64,000 nucleotides of DNA, from contig NC_061797.1 of assembly GCF_021462225.1 (NCBI RefSeq), forward strand, positions 3,837,001 to 3,901,000, given 5' to 3'. Position 1 is the stretch's first letter; every line of letters begins with the position of its first letter. Below are positions 59,050-64,000 of the stretch, piece after piece. The translations under genes were made by a program, and so were the position numbers. The stretch comes from Girardinichthys multiradiatus. Taxonomy: Eukaryota; Chordata; Actinopteri; Cyprinodontiformes; Goodeidae. Below the pieces are notes generated by a model. That model was given only the letters and a program-made list of their open reading frames with translations, did no database searches and had not been told where the DNA came from.

Positions 59050-62000
59050 TAGATCCAAGATGGTGCTGCCGATGACAGCCTCGGAGCTTTGTTCTCTCGT
59101 TTTCTGCAGATTTTTGTAGTGCTTTCTGCCTCCATTCAGTGGTCTCTTTCAACAGTGAGGAGCTTCTGAATGTCAGACAGTCTTCTCTTGGCATTTTTCA
59201 CCATCACGAAAGTTTTACGGAAGTCCTGGCCAGCGGAGAGGCGGCTCTCTATGGGCTATACATGCTCGTGAAGCTCCGACAGCACGCACTGCGCTCAGTC
59301 TTGCCTTCAATCCACCTGCCATGTGCATTCCCTGGCCAACAAGATGGATGAACTGCTTCTCCTCACCTGTAAAAACTGGGACCTCCATGGATCTGCTGCT
59401 ATCTCCTTTACTGAAACCTGGCTGAGTGAGAACACCCCAGACTGCGCTCTTCTGATACCGGGTTTTCAGCTGTAATCGGGGGGGGGATTATGCTTTTACA
59501 TAAACAATTGCTGAAGAGAACAACTGGCTGAGCTGATAACAGATGTAGAGAAAAAACATCCAGACTCTCTCATCATTGTTCTTGAGGATTTTAACTGTGC
59601 AAACCTCTCCAGTGAACTTCCGAAACACATTAAGTGTCCCACCAGGGATAAAACCACTCTGGACCACTGCTAAACAACTTTAAAGGATGCACATCATGCT
59701 GTCACCAGGGCTGCTTTGGGACTTTCTGACCACTCTGATCCATCTCATCCCACCTTAGTTCACTTCTCATCTGAGGCAGCTGCGCAGGGATAAGGAAGAG
59801 GCTCACAGCAGTGGGGGCCGGGCCCTGTATAAGCAGGCCAGGAACAAACTGACCAAGGAGATCAAAGCATCAAAGAGAAGATACAGTGAGAAGCTAAAGA
59901 AAAGCTTCTCACATGGAATGTTTCTACTGTCTGGAATGGTTTGAAAAACCTGACTGCCTACAGGAGCCATTCCCCCAACCCTGAGCAGAATCCTCGCTTG
60001 ACAGATCAGTTGAATGGCTTCTATTGCAGCTATGAAAAGCAGCAATTTACACCTCATCCCAACACCTCCACATCCCATTCAGACACAAATTGTTGCTATA
60101 CACCAACCACCCACCTACCTTCAGACCCCCTGCCTGCACCAAGGATCTCAGAGGAAGATGTAACTAGGCTCTTTTAGTGCCTGAAAACAAGGAAGCCCTC
60201 AGGACCTGATAATGTCTCCCCATCATGCCTGAGAGCCTGAGCCGGCCAACTGGCACCCATCTTCACTGAGATCTTCAACAAGTCACTGGAGCTGTGTGAG
60301 GTTCCCTCTTGCTTCAAACGCTCCACAATCATCCCAGTACCCAAGAAACCCACCATCACAGGATTAAATGACATCAGGCCTGTCGCCCTGACGTCTGCGG
60401 TCATGAAAACGACTGATGTTGAAGCACCTGAAGGACATCACAGGTCCCCTGCTGGACCCCCTACAGTTTGCCTACCGGGCAAACGGGTCGGCAGATGATG
60501 CATTCCACTTTTGACTACACTTCAGGGTTCTCGCCAGCGCCACGCTACGCTGAAAGTTGTCACCGTTACGCTGAAATTTGTCTGATAGCGTATCGGCCCT
60601 TTGCCTGACATCTGGGAGAACCCTCTGCGTGTGGTTTTTATGTTGGCTATTGCGCATGGGCTGAGTCTTCCCTCTTCCTTTCACCCTATGACCCTGTGCA
60701 ACCGCTAACGGTAAAGTTTCTAAAATCATGTCAGCTTCGAAGGGTGGGTATAAACTGCGTCATATCACGGCGTTCTTCCCAGTAGCTGCTAAGCACAAAT
60801 TGGGTGACGGTCAGTCCTCTAATGGCGAGGAGCAAAATGAAGGGCCTGCTAGAAGTAAAAAAAACATTTTCGTTACCTGCAATAAAAATAAAAACAACAC
60901 TTTGCAAAAAGGAAAACTAACGGAAACTGTAATAAGTGTTCACAAAACAAACTAAAATTAACAGAATTTATGGAGATAATGTGCTTAGTTTTCGTTTGTG
61001 TGTCTCATGCAATAGTATTAAGTCTAGTTTCCGGTTGTTGTTTTTGTTCTCGCTGTGACGCATTCCGCCAGCAGATGGCAGGTACGTCAGTCATGTCATC
61101 TGTGCGGTCCATCCATACCTAGCGTCATGTGTGGCGTGTGGGGCGCAACAACTGCTATTACGGTAGCTGTTGACGCTGCTATTAACGTTACAGACAGAGT
61201 AGTAGAAGAAGAGCTAAGCACGCTGCCTTGGACTGGGTTGACCCTGGCTGTGATGAAGTTTGGTAGGGAACGTCTCTAGTGTTGTCAACATTCACTGTGC
61301 CAGGTGTTAGGTTTTGTTTTACAAAATGTGAGGACCCAAATGCAAATAAACCAAACTTTTATGAACGAACAGAACAACAAATGGGAGGACAAGAGCAGAG
61401 AGTAGCTGCACCTGAGAAATAATAACAGAATTATTAAAACAATTTCCTTTTTGGGAAAGTTGAGCTACCGTGTCAACAAGGATTCGTCCATAGTAAGATG
61501 TTTTAGATTTGATTGGTGACCTTTAGATTATATTTTCTGAGTTAGTTAATTTATTATAATTTATTTATAATTTATTATGTGTGAACTCAAGCTGAGGGCT
61601 GTTTTCCACTCATTTCATTTGGACAAATGAAAGTTACTGAAAGGAGTCAGTAACAGGGAAAGTGAATGAGGCAATAACTGCATGAACTGAGAATGATGAG
61701 AAGGGAGAGAAACACCTGGTTGTATTAGCCTGTAGCTCCAACTAAAAAGTTGGTTTTTTTTTTTGTTCTTTTGCCAAATATGGCAATTTCAGAATTTCAT
61801 CAAATGAGGAAAATGGTTAAATAATAAAGAAAAGTTAATATTTTAAATATTATATTAGGATTATCCTAGTTTCCAAGTATCTAAAAATAACCAACTTCTA
61901 AAGGGTATCTGAAACAAAAATCTTTTATTTGTTAAATTGAAATTTTTCAGTATGTTATACGTTCTAATATTTTTGGAGAGGATTTCAATTATATTATTCC

Positions 62001-62700
62001 TCTGTTTTAGAATAGTGAACGTCTAATAGAAGAGAAGAGAGGAGGAAAATAGAAAGGCTGAAAAAAAAGTAAAAGAACAGAGGAAAATTGGAAAAGTTAG
62101 AGAAAGAAAATAGACTGAAAAAAAGTAAAGCTAAGAGCAGAGGAGTGTTAGAAAAAGGAGGAAAGAAAAGAAGACAGACATTACTATTGGTAATTATTTG
62201 TTTTATTACTCTTAGGAAATGCTACCAGTGTGGATAGACTTTCCTGCTATTACACTTGATTGTTGATGTTCATTATGAATATATATTTTAAAATAAATGA
62301 AACTGTAACTGTACCAATGTTTCCATTATATCTTGATTTGATTTATTTCTTTATCTCTGAGCTGGAAATGTCGCCAGATTTGATTTTAGAAAAAAGACTA
62401 AAACTACAACTGAAACTAAACATTTTCAAAAAATAAAAACTGAACTAAACTAGAAAACAAATTCTAAAAACTAATTATGACTAAAATAAAATTGAAAATG
62501 TAAAGTCAAAACTAAATAAAAATAAAAACTAATGAAAACTGCAAAACAATTAAAACCTTGGTCCTCACACATAGACAATGTTCGGAAGAAGGCCCAGCAG
62601 AGACTGTACTTCCTGAGGTAATTCAAGAAGTACAACTTCCACAGGAGCTGCTGGACATCTTCTACACTGCCATCATTCAGGGTATCAAAGTACATGGAAC
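59050..62700 (+). mobile_element. LINE with endonuclease and RT remains, itself interrupted
   Basis: From about 59070 the plus strand reads parts of an endonuclease (KMDELLLLTCKNWDLHGSA, SFTETWLSENTPD) and then RT ([46 protein letters not shown]) up to about 60515, with many stops. RT sequence resumes at about 62575-62700 (KKAQQRLYFLR). The roughly 2-kb stretch 60516-62574 between them is a later insertion. The LINE belongs to a different group from the one at 1-1574. Confidence 0.7.
60516..62574 (+). mobile_element. Insertion of unknown type inside the LINE
   Basis: It separates two LINE pieces. Near the left edge CAGGGTTCTC (60523) and AGAACCCTCTG (about 60612) are complementary. A 75-codon frame at 60728-60955 starts MSASKGGYKLRHITAFFPV, which is slightly reminiscent of hAT-type transposase starts. 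The right part is A-rich simple sequence. Terminal repeats could not be matched, so the class is open. Confidence 0.35.
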
Positions 62701-64000
62701 TGAATAGTTGTTTGATTTCTATTAGTAAAAATGTTTTCACTTCAACTAAACTGCTCTATTAGTTGGTCTATCACTTAAAACCTTAATTAAATACGTTGCC
62801 GTTTATGTAATGCATGGTTTACCAGTGTCCGAAAAGGGCAGAGGGACTTACTAACATCACCGGCACCAAAGTGAGCAAGCTAAAGAGGCAGAGAGTGGCA
62901 CGCAGATGAGGCCACCTTAGGGAAGAACTCTGCATTAGGCTAAAGAGTAACTCTTGAGCCACCAGGGTTCCACCAGCAACACGACTTGTGAATTGACAAT
63001 GCATGAAGTTCCCCTACACGCTTCGCCGAAGCCATGGCCATGAGAAATGCTTTTTTTTTTTTTTTTAGAGTGCTCAAGGCTCACCTCTGCCAAGGGCTCA
63101 AACGGAGCAGATTGGAGGGCAGTGAGGACCAACGAAAGATGCCAAACAGGCACAACAAGACGTGTGGGCGGGAGTAAATGTTACGACCCATGGTCTCACC
63201 GCACTCTACAGCATACCAACAAGAGATGGCAGTGACATAAACCCTCCGGGTGGACGGGGATCGACCTCTGGTAAGCAGCTCCTAGAGGAAGCGAAGAACA
63301 ACGGAAACAGGGCAGTGCACAGGGTCCTCATGTCTAGCCCTGGCACCAGCCACTAAAAAACCTTCCACTTGTGAGCGTACACCTTCCGGGTCGAAGGGGC
63401 CCTTGTAAATCTCATCGTACGTCCAACTTCCCCACAATACTCTGAGAAGGCAACTCTGGGCCCTGTAGCAGCCAAACCCAGAGCCGGAGGCGACTGGGGT
63501 TGGGGTGCAGGATACGGCCCCTAAGGGGCAACAAGAATAACTTGCTGCCACTATCGAATGCGCCACCGCTGAGTCAAGGGACTGGAGAAAAGAAGAACAA
63601 ATTACCAGTTGAAGAACATCTGCAGCCCCATGTAGGGCAACTACCTGTGACGTTAGTTTCTGCAGCCCCTGGAGAGCGAGAAACACCACAGTTCCGACCA
63701 TAGTCATGAGGCTACCAGCGTCAAGCAAGATAAATTAAGGGACTCAAAGCTCCTACCATCTGCACTCAACAACCTGAAGAAAGGGATGGAGCTACCGGTG
63801 TCACGTGACTATATAGAGTCACCTGTATCAACGGGGGTCAGACGTGACCATGTTGGCATAAGATATTCGACCTGGGCATGCGCAAGAATGATCATTCAAT
63901 GCTAAAGCCCCGCCTCTGGCGGTCAATATGGATATAATAGAACAGTTGGTGTGCGGTGTGCTGTGCTTGCCATGTGGCTGGACACCACAGACTGTATGAC
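62701..64000. other. Unrecognised stretch at the right edge
   Basis: G+C-richer than its surroundings. A minus-strand frame (63728-63282) is open for 148 codons but has no family resemblance. A perfect palindrome, GTCACGTGAC, occurs near 63800. It may be part of another repeat that continues beyond the window. Confidence 0.3.

Noticed and set aside
63282..63728. 148-codon minus-strand gene
   Set aside because: No family resemblance, low-complexity composition and no splice context; probably a chance frame in G+C-rich repeat DNA.

Overview
The window is vertebrate nuclear DNA, almost certainly from a teleost fish. Two spliced host genes can be modelled exon by exon: pdcd7 (minus strand, five exons, 39987-43140) and spg21/maspardin (plus strand, seven exons seen, 45656-54359, last exon not found). 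They are arranged head to head. The rest is mostly transposable elements of kinds typical of fish: non-LTR retrotransposons, endogenous retroviruses (ERVs), Tc1-like transposons, a Ty3/Gypsy fragment and a SINE-like repeat.

The main feature is one Polinton/Maverick element (a virus-like, self-synthesising transposon) at 10001-27905, 17,905 bp long. It starts with 5'-AG, ends with CT-3' and is flanked by a perfect 6-bp target duplication, CACAGG. Its terminal inverted repeats (TIRs) are unequal: 3,844 bp on the left and 1,182 bp on the right. The left one carries about 20 tandem copies of a 153-bp unit and the right one about two. Inside, a plus-strand block runs: an unrecognised six-exon spliced gene, family B DNA polymerase, packaging ATPase, a small basic X-like protein, and a second small conserved protein. 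It converges on a minus-strand block: adenain-like protease, major capsid protein, pVI-like protein, minor capsid (penton) protein, integrase, and two unrecognised accessory proteins. A two-way polyadenylation signal lies between the blocks.

The Polinton is damaged although its TIRs are still nearly identical. The polymerase has four frame changes. The X-like, second small and pVI-like genes each have an in-frame stop. The major capsid gene has lost its 5' part. The integrase has an in-frame deletion that removes the region of the middle catalytic aspartate. The ATPase, protease, penton, spliced gene and both accessory genes are open.

Layout: 1-1574 LINE (minus strand); 1575-~7830 relic ERV copy A, interrupted by a foldback element; ~7830-9994 mostly non-coding, with one possible cysteine-rich terminal exon; 10001-27905 Polinton; 28841-36615 ERV copy B with two LTRs and a 4-bp target duplication; 37.2-38.9 kb SINE-like repeat and Gypsy fragment; 39987-43140 pdcd7; 43.6-44.3 kb LINE relic; 45656-54359 spg21 with a Tc1 element in intron 3; 55469-58998 a second Tc1 split by a nested LINE; 59.05-62.7 kb another LINE, itself interrupted; 62.7-64 kb unrecognised DNA. 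All identifications come from reading motifs and gene structure by eye; no database search was run.
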